This document shows, one piece after another, positions 23,316-31,857 of a stretch of 64,000 bases of DNA. The stretch spans positions 496,001 through 560,000 of the forward strand of contig NC_009135.1 in the NCBI RefSeq assembly GCF_000016125.1, given 5' to 3'. Below the pieces are notes generated by a model. The model searched no databases, was not told where the DNA came from, and was given only the letters and a program-made list of their open reading frames with translations. A program made the position numbers and the translations under genes. Source of the stretch: Methanococcus maripaludis C5. Lineage in GTDB: Archaea > AGJL01 > Methanococci > Methanococcales > Methanococcaceae. The stretch's first letter is position 1. Every line of letters starts with the position of its first letter.

Positions 23316-24047
23316 ATGTTAAAATTCAAAATCCCCATAATTTTAACAGCTTTTTTAGTTTTAATTTCAGGATGTCTTTCAAATTCAGAATCTCTCGAAA
23401 AAGAAACACTGGTGGTTGGAATAACTCCTGAAATTTATCCAATAAACTACATGAATTCTGGAGTACACAGTGGATTTGAAATTGAATATATCACTGAAAT
23501 TGTAAACAGAATGAATATGAAACCGGAATTTCGGGTTTACGAGTTTATGAACCTTTTAAACGCAGTAGAAACAGATCGTGTTGATTGTGCAATATCTTTA
23601 ATTACAATAACTCCTGAAAGAGAGGAACTTGTAATGTTTTCAAAATCATATCTGAATACAACGAGTGTTCATGTTGTCGATAAAAATACGGGGATTGAAA
23701 CTTTGGATAAATGCACTGTTGGAGTTATAAAAAGTACCGTACAGGATGAATGCGCAACAAAACTTAAGGAAAACTACGAATTTACACTTTATAAATACAG
23801 GACAACTGCAGAACTCGAACGGGCATTTGACCAAGGAAAAGTCAATGCAATGATTGTTGATAAATTGTACTTTGAATATGTACTTTATCCGAAAAATAAC
23901 AATTTAACGAGCATTTTCGAATGTCAAAATAGTGAAAATATATCAATTGCAGTAAATAACGAAAATACTGAATTATTAAATGATATTAATAACGTAATAA
24001 CTGAAATGGAAGAAGATGGAACTTACGATAATTTAAAAAACAAGTAG
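23316..24047 (+). CDS. Solute-binding lipoprotein, amino-acid type
   Basis: Extracytoplasmic binding protein of 243 residues, SBP_bac_3 family. A hydrophobic signal ends in LISGCLSN, a lipobox with Cys at residue 20, so it is probably lipid-anchored. The domain begins with LVVGITPEIYPINYMNSG and contains DCAISLITITPEREELVMFS, the family's ligand-loop region. No permease or ATPase gene accompanies it here. It could feed a transporter encoded elsewhere or act as a sensor. The start ATG follows TTGAGGTAAATT. Confidence 0.85.
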   Translation: MLKFKIPIILTAFLVLISGCLSNSESLEKETLVVGITPEIYPINYMNSGVHSGFEIEYITEIVNRMNMKPEFRVYEFMNLLNAVETDRVDCAISLITITPEREELVMFSKSYLNTTSVHVVDKNTGIETLDKCTVGVIKSTVQDECATKLKENYEFTLYKYRTTAELERAFDQGKVNAMIVDKLYFEYVLYPKNNNLTSIFECQNSENISIAVNNENTELLNDINNVITEMEEDGTYDNLKNK

Positions 24048-24065
24048 TTGTCGAATTAATCAAAT

Positions 24066-24425
24066 TTAGAGGTAATAATCGACTATAAAATAAAATAAAA
24101 CACTAATTTCATCCATTTCTTTAAATTCGAAATCAGGGATATTATTTTCAGTTGGATTGTAGCATCCATTACTTAGATTTTTGAACAAAACTTCAACTTT
24201 AATGTTTTTTGGAAGATTTTCTTTGAAATATTTGCTTTTTGAAATAATTTCTTCAACAGCGGATTTAACATCCATTGCACTGAATTTTCCGCCATTTTCA
24301 GGAATGTATGTAATTTTTGTTTTTAATTTTTCTTTAGTTTCAAAAGTCATCCAGAAATCTCCAAAGTCTGTTTTTGGAATTCTGTAATCTTTTATCTCAA
24401 AACTTCTTTGAATTGTATTTTTCAT
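24066..24425 (-). CDS. Conserved-looking protein of unknown function
   Basis: Protein of 119 residues (ATG at 24425, eight bases after GTTGGT; a longer start five codons upstream is possible). It has a balanced composition, with FGDFWMTFETKEKLKTKITY near the start and a Tyr/Phe-rich end (VLFYFIVDYYL). No signal, helix bundle or catalytic motif is apparent and I do not recognise a family. It is convergent with the binding protein and 73 bp ahead of it lies the rqcH start side, so it may be co-transcribed with neither. Confidence 0.6.
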   Translation of the reverse strand: MKNTIQRSFEIKDYRIPKTDFGDFWMTFETKEKLKTKITYIPENGGKFSAMDVKSAVEEIISKSKYFKENLPKNIKVEVLFKNLSNGCYNPTENNIPDFEFKEMDEISVLFYFIVDYYL

Positions 24426-24512
24426 GAAAACCAACTTCAATTATTTTTTACTTAATTTTATCTTTAATTCAGAATTAATATGCTTTATGATTTGAATTTT
24501 AAAAATTAAAAA

Positions 24513-26555
24513 TTATTTCAGTTTTATTTCACTCTCTCCAGGTGGAAGTGCCCTTAAAATATCTTCATCGTCAATCTCAAAGTCACTAAATTCTTTTAAA
24601 AGCTCTTTTACAAGGTCGCTCTTTTTCAATTTTCCAGGTTTTAATAAGATACATTTTTCAAAGGTTTCTTTTGCAACCGATTCAGGAGCAGTAGTTACTC
24701 TTAATTTTCCATCGTAAGTTAACATACCAATTCCAAGTTCGAGTGCAGCACTTCTTATGAAGTTTCTTTTTCCACGAATGACAAAAGCTCCTTTTTTTAA
24801 GTATTCTCCACTTTCAGCGGTTTTTGAAATCTGGTCTGGTCTAACCCAGTAAACATCTGCACTTCCAATCCCCAATTTCCAAGCTCTCGAATGTGACGAT
24901 GCAAATTTTGCAACTTCAAAGAGTACATTTTCATCAGGTATTTCTTCAGAGCCTTCTGTTCTAATTATTGTAAAAGGTGCCCCTTCCATGAGGGTGTGGA
25001 ATACTATATCGTTTTTTTCAACGTATCTTTTTATCAGCATCTCGTTAGTAGTTGCATCTTTTCCTGCAACAATTAAATATCCGCCAATAACCGTCCATTT
25101 TAATTTTTCGTACCATTTCAGTACTTTTCTTTCCTTCTTCTTAATTTTTTCTTCTTTTTCTTTTAATATTTCTGAATCGAGTTTTTCTTTATCTTTTAAT
25201 TCAGCAAGTTTTTTCTCAGAAATTTTTAAAGCTTCGATTACTCCTTGAACTTTATGTTTAAATTTCTTTGATTTTTGGTAAACTATGTCCGCATTTTCAA
25301 AAGCATTTTTTCTTAAATCTACAGGCACAGTATCTTCAATAAGCCCATTTCCATAGTCAGCAGATAGTTTCAATGTTAATTCTGCATTTTTCTCATTCAC
25401 GTTTATTATTTTACTTAAAATCGGATGGGTTTTATTTTCTTTAATGATTTTTTTAATGCCATTCCAGTCCATTTTTTCTCTAGCATCTTTAATTGTGCCC
25501 ACAATTTCATCCACGAGAGAATAATTTGCATAAATCAAATCTCCACGTTTATGGTTCGAAAGGGATTGTTTTTCGTATTTTTCTTTAGTTTCAAGCTGAC
25601 TTTTTAATATACGCTCCTGTTTTTTCACGAGTTTTTGTAATTTTGATTCAGCCTGCTTAATCTCCTTTTTCATGATAAATCTTGAGAAATATTCATCAAG
25701 TGCAGTTAAAAAGCTTTCATAATGTTTGATTTCATTTTCTTTTAGATTTTCATGCATTTTTAAATCAATTGGACTAATATCTACAAATTCTCCATTTTTA
25801 AGTGTAGATTTTGGTTTTATTTCATTAAATACCCTGTTAAAAAATACTTTCGAGCCTTCGAAAAGTTTTTCGATTTCTTCATTTTTTGGATTTTTCAAAT
25901 TTTTATCTATTTCTGAAATCAGGCAAATTTCTTCGGAATAAACTCCTGCAAGTCCAAAAGTCCTTGAAATTATTCTTACAACTTCGGTATCATTGTTTTC
26001 TTCTTTTTGGAATTCTTCGATAAATAATTCTTTAGCAAGGGAATAATCTAAATTTTTTGGATCAAGGTCCTTTTGAGGCGGGAACTTGTAAATTTCTTTT
26101 GGAACGATTTTTCTCGTACTCCACCTTTCAATTTTTAACGGGAGAATTATTTTATCTTCGCTATCAAGGAGTATCGCGTTTCCATCGCCAAATAATTCGA
26201 TAATTAGTTTATATTTTAATTCGTTCCATTCAAAATTGAAAATTACAATCCTGTCAAAGTTATGCTGGGCAACACTCGTTATTTTAATGTTTTTCAAGTG
26301 TTTTCTAAGAAGCATTACAAATGAATGGGGATTTCTCGGTTTTTCTCTTTCGTATTCTGTAATTGTTATGTATTTATATTTTCCAAGACCTATTGCAATC
26401 TCTCTTGAACCGATTTCAGGAATATGCACTTTTAAAATTAATTCCTTTCCATCCTGATTATTTACTAAAAAGGCTTTGTCTAATTTTCCGTTGATTACTT
26501 TTTGAAGTTCTGATACTGCGGCACTGATATCAACGTTCGTCATCTCTGTTTTCAT
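24513..26555 (-). CDS. RqcH/NEMF-type ribosome quality-control protein (NFACT)
   Basis: NFACT-family protein of 680 residues, archaeal counterpart of bacterial RqcH and eukaryotic Rqc2/NEMF, which bind stalled large ribosomal subunits with peptidyl-tRNA and add C-terminal tails. The order is an NFACT-N domain (MTNVDISAAVSELQ onward), helical region, a long coiled coil (about 300-350 and 430-480), then NFACT-R with WTVIGGYLIVAGKDATTNE and the SHSRAWKLGIGSADVYWV segment. ATG at 26555 is preferred to an upstream TTG at 26579 since it follows GGAAGAGAT. Confidence 0.88.
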   Translation of the reverse strand: MKTEMTNVDISAAVSELQKVINGKLDKAFLVNNQDGKELILKVHIPEIGSREIAIGLGKYKYITITEYEREKPRNPHSFVMLLRKHLKNIKITSVAQHNFDRIVIFNFEWNELKYKLIIELFGDGNAILLDSEDKIILPLKIERWSTRKIVPKEIYKFPPQKDLDPKNLDYSLAKELFIEEFQKEENNDTEVVRIISRTFGLAGVYSEEICLISEIDKNLKNPKNEEIEKLFEGSKVFFNRVFNEIKPKSTLKNGEFVDISPIDLKMHENLKENEIKHYESFLTALDEYFSRFIMKKEIKQAESKLQKLVKKQERILKSQLETKEKYEKQSLSNHKRGDLIYANYSLVDEIVGTIKDAREKMDWNGIKKIIKENKTHPILSKIINVNEKNAELTLKLSADYGNGLIEDTVPVDLRKNAFENADIVYQKSKKFKHKVQGVIEALKISEKKLAELKDKEKLDSEILKEKEEKIKKKERKVLKWYEKLKWTVIGGYLIVAGKDATTNEMLIKRYVEKNDIVFHTLMEGAPFTIIRTEGSEEIPDENVLFEVAKFASSHSRAWKLGIGSADVYWVRPDQISKTAESGEYLKKGAFVIRGKRNFIRSAALELGIGMLTYDGKLRVTTAPESVAKETFEKCILLKPGKLKKSDLVKELLKEFSDFEIDDEDILRALPPGESEIKLK

Positions 26556-26713
26556 ACGTATCTCTTCCAAATGTTCCAAATGATTTTAATGTTTTATCAA
26601 AGAATAATGATTATTTAAATTCCATATGTTTTATTATGGTAATATTACGTATATTTTGACGTTTACTATACTATATATGCTGTACTTATTAAAATATTCT
26701 TCAGGTGGTAACT

Positions 26714-27290
26714 TTGCAAAGAAGTGAAGAATTATTTTTTTTACTTCCAAGATGAAGAAAAACTAAAAATTTACAAAAAAGAATCGAATGAACTAGTGGT
26801 GGTAGTTTTAGCTACTTTATGGGGTTTTCAATAGTATTTAATCTCAAAGATTATAATAAAGAAAAAATCCAGATATAATTGATAAGTTAGGCCATATATG
26901 GGGCATTTTAAACACTTTGGGGCGAAAAACACAAAAACACAAGACAAAGTACTCAAATCGGTACGACGTATCGGGAGACTTACGTGAGAAGTTAAAATGA
27001 AAATAAATTATTTATCCTTAAAACAGGAGTTCGGATATTTGAAATTATAAACTTAAAAGTTCAGAATATGGATTTGGATTCAAAAGATGCATTTATAAGT
27101 TTTGAAAATGGTAAAAAATAGATATATGTTTTTCGATAAGGATTTAGCATTTCACTTAAAAGAATATCTAAAAAAAGTTATCTAATGTACATATTGCCGT
27201 ATAGAACTGACCACAAAAAAGATTTTTTAACCTCAAACGAAGCCCCATACATGCCATTATTTTTCTTTTTAACTTTTAAAAATACATATA
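26714..27290 (+). pseudogene. Tyrosine recombinase (Xer/integrase) relic
   Basis: Frameshifted remains of a tyrosine recombinase. The best segment is at 27014-27120: KTGVRIFEIINLKVQNMD and then DLDSKDAFISFENGKK. It matches the catalytic-Arg box (TGxRxxE...NL) and the beta-hairpin before the catalytic Lys. A stop follows and the match resumes in another frame at 27120-27184 (RYMFFDKDLAFHLKEYL). Near 27205-27260 DFLTSNEAPYMP resembles the next family segment. Upstream, GDLREKLK at 26970-26996 is in a third frame. No His-x-x-Arg box or catalytic Tyr remains. An AGGTGGT site near 26703 could mark the old start. Confidence 0.7.
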
Positions 27291-27377
27291 CGTTTTTAAC
27301 CTATTTTAAATAATTTAATACCTTTTAAAGTTTATATGATCCACAATATAAATACATATAACTATTTAAGCGTAAAC

Positions 27378-27385
27378 TATTAATA
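27378..27385 (+). promoter_or_regulatory. TATA box of candidate RNA gene copy A
   Basis: TATTAATA followed by TATG lies 30 bases ahead of the first hairpin of the RNA candidate. The same octamer stands 31 bases ahead of the first hairpin in copy B at 29593. The spacing suits an archaeal TATA box with transcription starting at the hairpin base. Confidence 0.5.
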
Positions 27386-27407
27386 TATGATCAATCAAAG
27401 ATCAACT

Positions 27408-27527
27408 CGGAACGTGTGTTCCGTTTAAGTTAGTTATTATGGGGATTTTAACTAACGTTAGGGATAGGATCAATGGAATAAATACCACTAATTTAGTAGT
27501 TTATTCCTTTTTCAAAAAATCTTTTTT
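27408..27527 (+). ncRNA. Candidate structured RNA, copy A
   Basis: Three consecutive hairpins then T-runs. Hairpin 1: CGGAAC 27408-27413 with GTTCCG 27418-27423, tetraloop GTGT. Hairpin 2: GTTAGTTA 27429-27436 with TAACTAAC 27449-27456, loop containing ATGGGGATTT. Hairpin 3: GGAATAAA 27475-27482 with TTTATTCC 27500-27507, with an inner ACTA/TAGT helix. T-runs at 27508-27512 and 27522-27527 would end the transcript. Copy B repeats this plan with a different hairpin 1 sequence. A 62-codon frame begins inside hairpin 2 (ATG 27439) but has no ribosome site. No known RNA family is recognised. Confidence 0.5.
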
Positions 27528-27651
27528 AATTTCATTTCAATTACAATTTAATGTAAAAAAAGTCAAATCTTTATGTAATGATGTTAACGTCCATGTTTCA
27601 CTCCTCTTAAATATATTTGAGGTTTAGGAGACATAAAATCTCAAAAAATAA

Positions 27652-27835
27652 TGTTACTACGATTTAACTATTTAATCGGACTACTCAATAATGTTTTTTC
27701 CACACATATGTTTTGCTAATTAATGTATAAAATGTTCATAATATAACAAAACATGAAAAAATATCCTGCCCCTCCAACGATTTTTTTTAAAATCAGGATA
27801 TTTTTAGGATAATACTCTACTTCGTACTGACACTC
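27652..27835. repeat. Repeat element, copy 1 (~185 bp)
   Basis: Diverged copy of the element at 28272-28460. Shared parts in the same order: TACGATTTAACTATTTAAT at 27658-27676, ATGAAAAAA with AAATATC, GGATAAT and the right end TCGTACTGACAC at 27822-27833. The left end GTTACTACGA is a degraded inverted partner of the right end. On the minus strand both copies share a protein-like stretch (about ILILKKIVGGAGYFF here), so it may be a relic of a coding sequence rather than a small mobile element. Confidence 0.55.
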
Positions 27836-27891
27836 TTGGATGGACCTAACAGATATGTTATTGGCCATTATATATCTATTTGTAGGCAATC

Positions 27892-27916
27892 GTTTAGTTA
27901 ATACCCCCAACTAAAC
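27892..27916 (-). repeat. Hairpin with G-rich loop, minus strand
   Basis: Perfect inverted repeat: GTTTAGTT 27892-27899 with AACTAAAC 27909-27916. On the minus strand the nine-base loop reads GGGGGTATT, recalling the ATGGGGATTTT loop of hairpin 2 in the RNA candidates. There is no preceding hairpin 1, so it is either a broken third copy or a chance similarity. A 64-codon minus-strand frame starts here but has no ribosome site. Confidence 0.4.
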
Positions 27917-27950
27917 CTAAATTTTAATAAATATTTAAATTTAAAATAAT

Positions 27951-28025
27951 GGCCCTGTTTAGATAAATGGGGATTTTAAATATATTATGATAACATCACA
28001 ATAAGTCAGATGCTAAAACAGGGCC
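27951..28025. repeat. GGCCCTGTTT inverted repeat
   Basis: GGCCCTGTTT at 27951-27960 is matched exactly by AAACAGGGCC at 28016-28025, 55 bases apart. A further direct copy of GGCCCTGTTT stands at 28560-28569; both direct copies are preceded by AAT and followed within 25 bases by ATGG(GG)ATTTTAAA. In a region this poor in G and C, a ten-base exact repeat present three times is unlikely to be chance. Confidence 0.5.
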
Positions 28026-28271
28026 AGTGTTAGATCAAAATCTATTTTATAAAAATGTTTTGTAATTGTTACAATATAATGTCTTTAAATTCACAACTGA
28101 ATTGTTTAGATGATCCATTTATTGATTGGGGGCCACAAACCTCCTAAATATATTAACTAGCTCAAAAAAGTAATATTTTAGCACAATCTATCAATATTGA
28201 AGATGGATGTCCCGCTTTCATCTCCATGTAAGTTATACTTTGAGGTCGTTTTGGTAACCAAATCCAAAAAG

Positions 28272-28460
28272 TGGTGTCAATACGATTTAACTATTTAATT
28301 AGGACATTTTAGCTAAAAGATTTTTTAAGTATATAAATTTTACTAAGTGGATTATGAAAAAAGCCATAAATTACTTTAAAAGTGAAAATATCTGGCTCCT
28401 TTAAAATTCCTAAGAATTTGGATAATATCACTATAATGATCTAATTTCGTACTGACACCA
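28272..28460. repeat. Repeat element with terminal inverted repeats, copy 2 (189 bp)
   Basis: Bounded by TGGTGTCAATACGA at 28272-28285 and TCGTACTGACACCA at 28447-28460, which are inverted complements with one mismatch in 14. It shares TACGATTTAACTATTTAAT (28281-28299) and other internal blocks with copy 1. Size and ends resemble a MITE. No target-site duplication is obvious. It encodes nothing intact. Confidence 0.55.
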
Positions 28461-28810
28461 AAATTTGTGTAAGTTTTTAGTTTTTTTAGATTAATTTCAA
28501 TCAAAAAGTATTTTAAAATCAAAAAAAATGAATAAAAAATCATTATACCTGTAAAAAATGGCCCTGTTTTTTTGGGAGAATATGGATTTTAAACATTTCA
28601 GATCTGTTTAAAATAATTCAAAAATGTTTGAAAAAGGCTGTTTTACAAATTAGGCCCCATTTTATAAAAATTTTTCGCAAATGCCTGTATATTATACATT
28701 TATATTCAAAAAAGGATAATCTGATCGATCCGTTTTTAAATTAGATCTAAAACACACAATATTCCATAAATATTTATTTTTATTAATAATTAAAACCTTC
28801 AAAAAGATTT

Positions 28811-29065
28811 TTAATCATCTTTTTTTAACTTTTTAATATGGAAATGGCGTTTATTTTGAAAACCAACGGTTAACAAAACACTTTTTCTAAATAACAACCA
28901 GTAAATTATTATAAAACTAAATAACACACTAAAAAATATCCCGATTATACTATGCCTTGTTACAAATAAACAGATTAGTAAAGGAACCCCTATAACAATA
29001 CTGGATACAAAAATAGTATCTAAAAGTAATTTTCTGAATTCATCTTCAGCATAACTCAAATTCAA
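28811..29065 (-). CDS. Small two-helix membrane protein (uncertain)
   Basis: Frame of 84 residues beginning at TTG 29065, right behind GGGAGGGG, the best ribosome site in the island though closer than usual to the start. Two hydrophobic spans (about 15-35 and 40-58) are followed by a basic tail ending KKLKKDD. No family is recognised. It could be a surviving gene of the inserted element. The AT-rich context favours hydrophobic codons by chance, so the call stays tentative. Confidence 0.45.
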   Translation of the reverse strand: MNLSYAEDEFRKLLLDTIFVSSIVIGVPLLICLFVTRHSIIGIFFSVLFSFIIIYWLLFRKSVLLTVGFQNKRHFHIKKLKKDD

Positions 29066-29592
29066 CCCCTCCCTTTTAAGTATAAATGAAAATATTCCAA
29101 ATAAACGTCATTTAATAGGCTTAATTAAAATTATGTATTCAATGACTATTTAATTTTATACATGGGGTCATAATTAAAAAAAGAAAAAATGTTTTTGGGG
29201 TAGAATTTTTAAATTTAAACTCTTTTGAGGTTTGGAGTTTAAAGTAGATTAATTTATCTAAATGTAAAACGAGGTAAATATTTTTTAATTAAGGTTAATG
29301 TAAGAATATTCATGGCTGTATATCACAACAACTTTATTTTTAAAAATATATGGGATTTATTATTTAATTTAAATAAGAATCCATAAAGATTTTTGACTTG
29401 TTGAACCGCCATAAAATGCTACTTTTTGTTATATTAAAATAATTTTATAATTGGGATTAATCTGCATTTTTTTATCTTTGTAGGCCCGGTTTTTTTAAAA
29501 AATTAAAGTTTTTTCAAGCTTCAATGCTTAAAAATAAAATAATCCATAATGTTGGAATTATATAGTTTTTTTTATTTAATCAAATAAAAAAA

Positions 29593-29600
29593 TATTAATA
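29593..29600 (+). promoter_or_regulatory. TATA box of candidate RNA gene copy B
   Basis: TATTAATA at 31 bases from the first hairpin of copy B, mirroring copy A at 27378. The sequence between box and hairpin is not conserved between the copies, while the distance is. Confidence 0.45.
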
Positions 29601-29623
29601 ATTATTAAGTCCTATTTATTGAC

Positions 29624-29746
29624 GGGTGGGACATCACCCTTAGTTAGTCTTTAAATGGGGATTTTCAGCTAACTATGGATATTTTGGTGATAATTACAAA
29701 AGTTTGATATAGACGTGAAATTTTTGTATTTTTCACCATTATTTTT
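29624..29746 (+). ncRNA. Candidate structured RNA, copy B
   Basis: Same architecture as copy A. Hairpin 1: GGGTG 29624-29628 with CACCC 29635-29639. Hairpin 2: TAGTTAG 29641-29647 with CTAACTA 29669-29675, loop carrying ATGGGGATTTT (29655-29665). Hairpin 3: GTGAAA 29715-29720 with TTTCAC 29731-29736. A T-run at 29742-29746 follows. Hairpin 1 has wholly different bases from copy A but keeps a helix, the kind of change expected of a conserved RNA structure. In this copy the ATGGGG frame stops after five codons, which argues against a peptide. Confidence 0.5.
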
Positions 29747-30156
29747 GCAGTATTTTAAATTCAATTTTACGACTTATAACTGAAAGATTTTTGGCCCCTG
29801 CTTTTTTTTAAATCAAACTTAAACGTGTTTACAAAATAAAATTTTAAATTACGTATCAACTAAAGATACAGATCTGGCGAAAAAGATAATTTTTTTGGAG
29901 AAAAAGTAAATTAAAATTAATAAAAATATTGAATTTAGAAATTATTATGATTTAGAAATTAATTCCTTACTTTCTTCCATTCTATTTTCATACTTGTTTT
30001 TGCAATCCATTTTTTAAAATATTCATCAGATCAATGATCATCTAAATGAACATAACAATTCATGTTTAATTATATATATTTAAAAGCCATGAATATATGT
30101 TATTGCATGAGATAAGACTTGAGAACTTAAAATAGAAACACAAGGCGAGGCAGATT

Positions 30157-31857
30157 ATGGACGTTGAAAATTTGATAATAACGACCTTAAAAGACAAGGT
30201 AAGGGAATTAACTGGAAATGAGATGGATATAAGACTTGACGAACCGCCTGCAATAAACATGGGAGATTACTCAACAAATATTTCATTTAGATTGGCAAAA
30301 GACCTGAAAAAAGCTCCAAAAATGATTGCAGAAGATATTGCAAATTCATTAAGTATTTTGGGAATTGAAAAAATCGAAGCTGTAAACGGATACATCAATT
30401 TTTTCATGAATTATTCAGACTTTTCAAAGGAAACAGTTTCAAAAATATCTGCTGAAAAAGAAAACTTTGGAAAACTCGAAAAAAGAGACGAAAAAGTTAT
30501 TTTGGAACACACTTCAGCAAATCCAAATGGACCTTTTCACATCGGTCACGGAAGAAACATGGTTATTGGGGACAGCTTAAAAAGAATATTAATTGCGTCA
30601 GGATACGATGTAGAAACACAATACTACGTAAATGATATGGGTAGACAAGAAGCAATTGTTGTTTTTGGAAATGAAAGATTTGAACTCGATAAATCCAAAA
30701 AAGCAGACCACGCAATTGGTGAAGTTTACGTTGAAACGAATAAATTGCTTGCCGAAAACGAAGAACTCGAACAGGAAATTCTAAATTTAATGAAAAATTA
30801 TGAAGAAGCTTGTGAAGCTGGAATTGAAAACGAATTAACTGAAAAATTTAAAAATGCAGTTGATTATTCATTAGGTGGATTTAAAGAAACACTCTCAACG
30901 TTAAATATATATCACGATAAATTCGTCTGGGAAAGCGAATTTGTAAAAAGCGGAATGGTTAGAGATGTAATAAAAAGATTAATGGATACCGGAAAGGTTG
31001 TTGAAGATGAAGTTTTCAGACTCGATCTTTCAGATTACGGACTTGAAAAAAAGCTTGTTTTAGCAAGATTAAATGGAACAAGTCTTTATTCAACAAGAGA
31101 TATTGTATACCACATTAATAAAATGGAAAACTGCGATTTTGCAGTAAATTTGCTTGGAGCAGATCACAAATTAACCGCAGTAATGGTTAACAAGACTTTA
31201 GCGCTTTTAGGATACAACGAAGCTGAAGTTGTATTTTACGAGTTTATTTCGCTTCCAGAGGGTTCAATGAGTACAAGAAGGGGCAGATTTATCAGTATGG
31301 ACGAACTCTTTGAAGAAGCAAAATCAAGAGCTGCTGAAGAAGTTAGAAAAAGAGGCGTTGCTGAAAACGAAGAAGAAATCGAAGAGATTGCGAAAAGAAT
31401 TGCAGTTGGTGCTGTAAGATACAATATCGTTAGAATTGCGCCAGAAAAACCAATGGTATTTAGGTGGGATGAAGCACTCGACTTTGAAAAAGTTGGATGT
31501 CCGGTTATTCAGTACGCTCATGCAAGATGTTCGAGAATTTTGGAAAATGTTGAAACTATTTCAAATGATAATTTATTTGCATATGAAATGAATGAAAATG
31601 AAAAAACAATTGTAAAATTGCTGTCAAAATTACCAAAAATCGTTGAAAAAGCAGCAGAAGTTAGAAAACCCCAGATTGTTGCAAACTATGTACTCGATGT
31701 TGCGCAAGGGTTCAACAAATTTTACGCAAACTGTCCTGTTTTAAAAGAAGAAAATGAAACTATCAAAAATTCAAGACTCGCAATTGTAAACACTACAAAA
31801 ACAGTCCTGGAAAATACTCTCGATCTTTTAGGTATTGAAATGCCTGGAAAGATGTAA
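30157..31857 (+). CDS. argS: Arginyl-tRNA synthetase
   Basis: Class I synthetase of 566 residues charging tRNA-Arg. The HIGH motif is in [20 protein letters not shown] (near residues 120-139) and the second signature is [14 protein letters not shown] (near 371-384), the usual ArgRS replacement for KMSKS. The N-terminal ArgRS additional domain and C-terminal anticodon-binding helices (starting near [14 protein letters not shown]) are present. It starts at ATG 30157 after AGGCGAGGCAGATT and is followed, 120 bp on, by the GINS-MCM pair. Confidence 0.97.
   Translation: MDVENLIITTLKDKVRELTGNEMDIRLDEPPAINMGDYSTNISFRLAKDLKKAPKMIAEDIANSLSILGIEKIEAVNGYINFFMNYSDFSKETVSKISAEKENFGKLEKRDEKVILEHTSANPNGPFHIGHGRNMVIGDSLKRILIASGYDVETQYYVNDMGRQEAIVVFGNERFELDKSKKADHAIGEVYVETNKLLAENEELEQEILNLMKNYEEACEAGIENELTEKFKNAVDYSLGGFKETLSTLNIYHDKFVWESEFVKSGMVRDVIKRLMDTGKVVEDEVFRLDLSDYGLEKKLVLARLNGTSLYSTRDIVYHINKMENCDFAVNLLGADHKLTAVMVNKTLALLGYNEAEVVFYEFISLPEGSMSTRRGRFISMDELFEEAKSRAAEEVRKRGVAENEEEIEEIAKRIAVGAVRYNIVRIAPEKPMVFRWDEALDFEKVGCPVIQYAHARCSRILENVETISNDNLFAYEMNENEKTIVKLLSKLPKIVEKAAEVRKPQIVANYVLDVAQGFNKFYANCPVLKEENETIKNSRLAIVNTTKTVLENTLDLLGIEMPGKM

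Larger units (their letters stand above)
26580..30156. other. Gene-poor, repeat-rich island
   Basis: A stretch of 3.58 kb between the RqcH gene and argS that, unlike the rest of the window, has almost no plausible genes. It is very AT-rich. Contents, each listed separately: a tyrosine-recombinase relic, two copies of a structured-RNA candidate, two ~185-bp repeats with inverted ends, GGCCCTGTTT inverted repeats, a further hairpin on the minus strand and one 84-residue membrane ORF. Reading frames of 60-65 codons here lack ribosome sites. Decay of an inserted element is the simplest reading. Confidence 0.75.

Noticed and set aside
26701-27290. Intact integrase gene
   Set aside because: The family segments lie in different frames with TAG and TAA stops between them and the catalytic His/Arg/Tyr boxes are absent, so only a relic is supported.
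27439-27627. 62-codon plus-strand frame in the island
   Set aside because: It starts inside a perfect hairpin, has no ribosome site, and in copy B the same ATGGGG start runs into a stop after five codons. An RNA explains the repeat better.
27716-27910. 64-codon minus-strand frame in the island
   Set aside because: Also begins in a hairpin without a ribosome site and overlaps the repeat element; its counterpart in copy 2 is full of stops. It may be a coding fossil but not a gene.
26580-30156. CRISPR array
   Set aside because: Repeats are few, long-spaced and in both orientations; no regular 24-37-base repeat with unique spacers, and no cas genes nearby.
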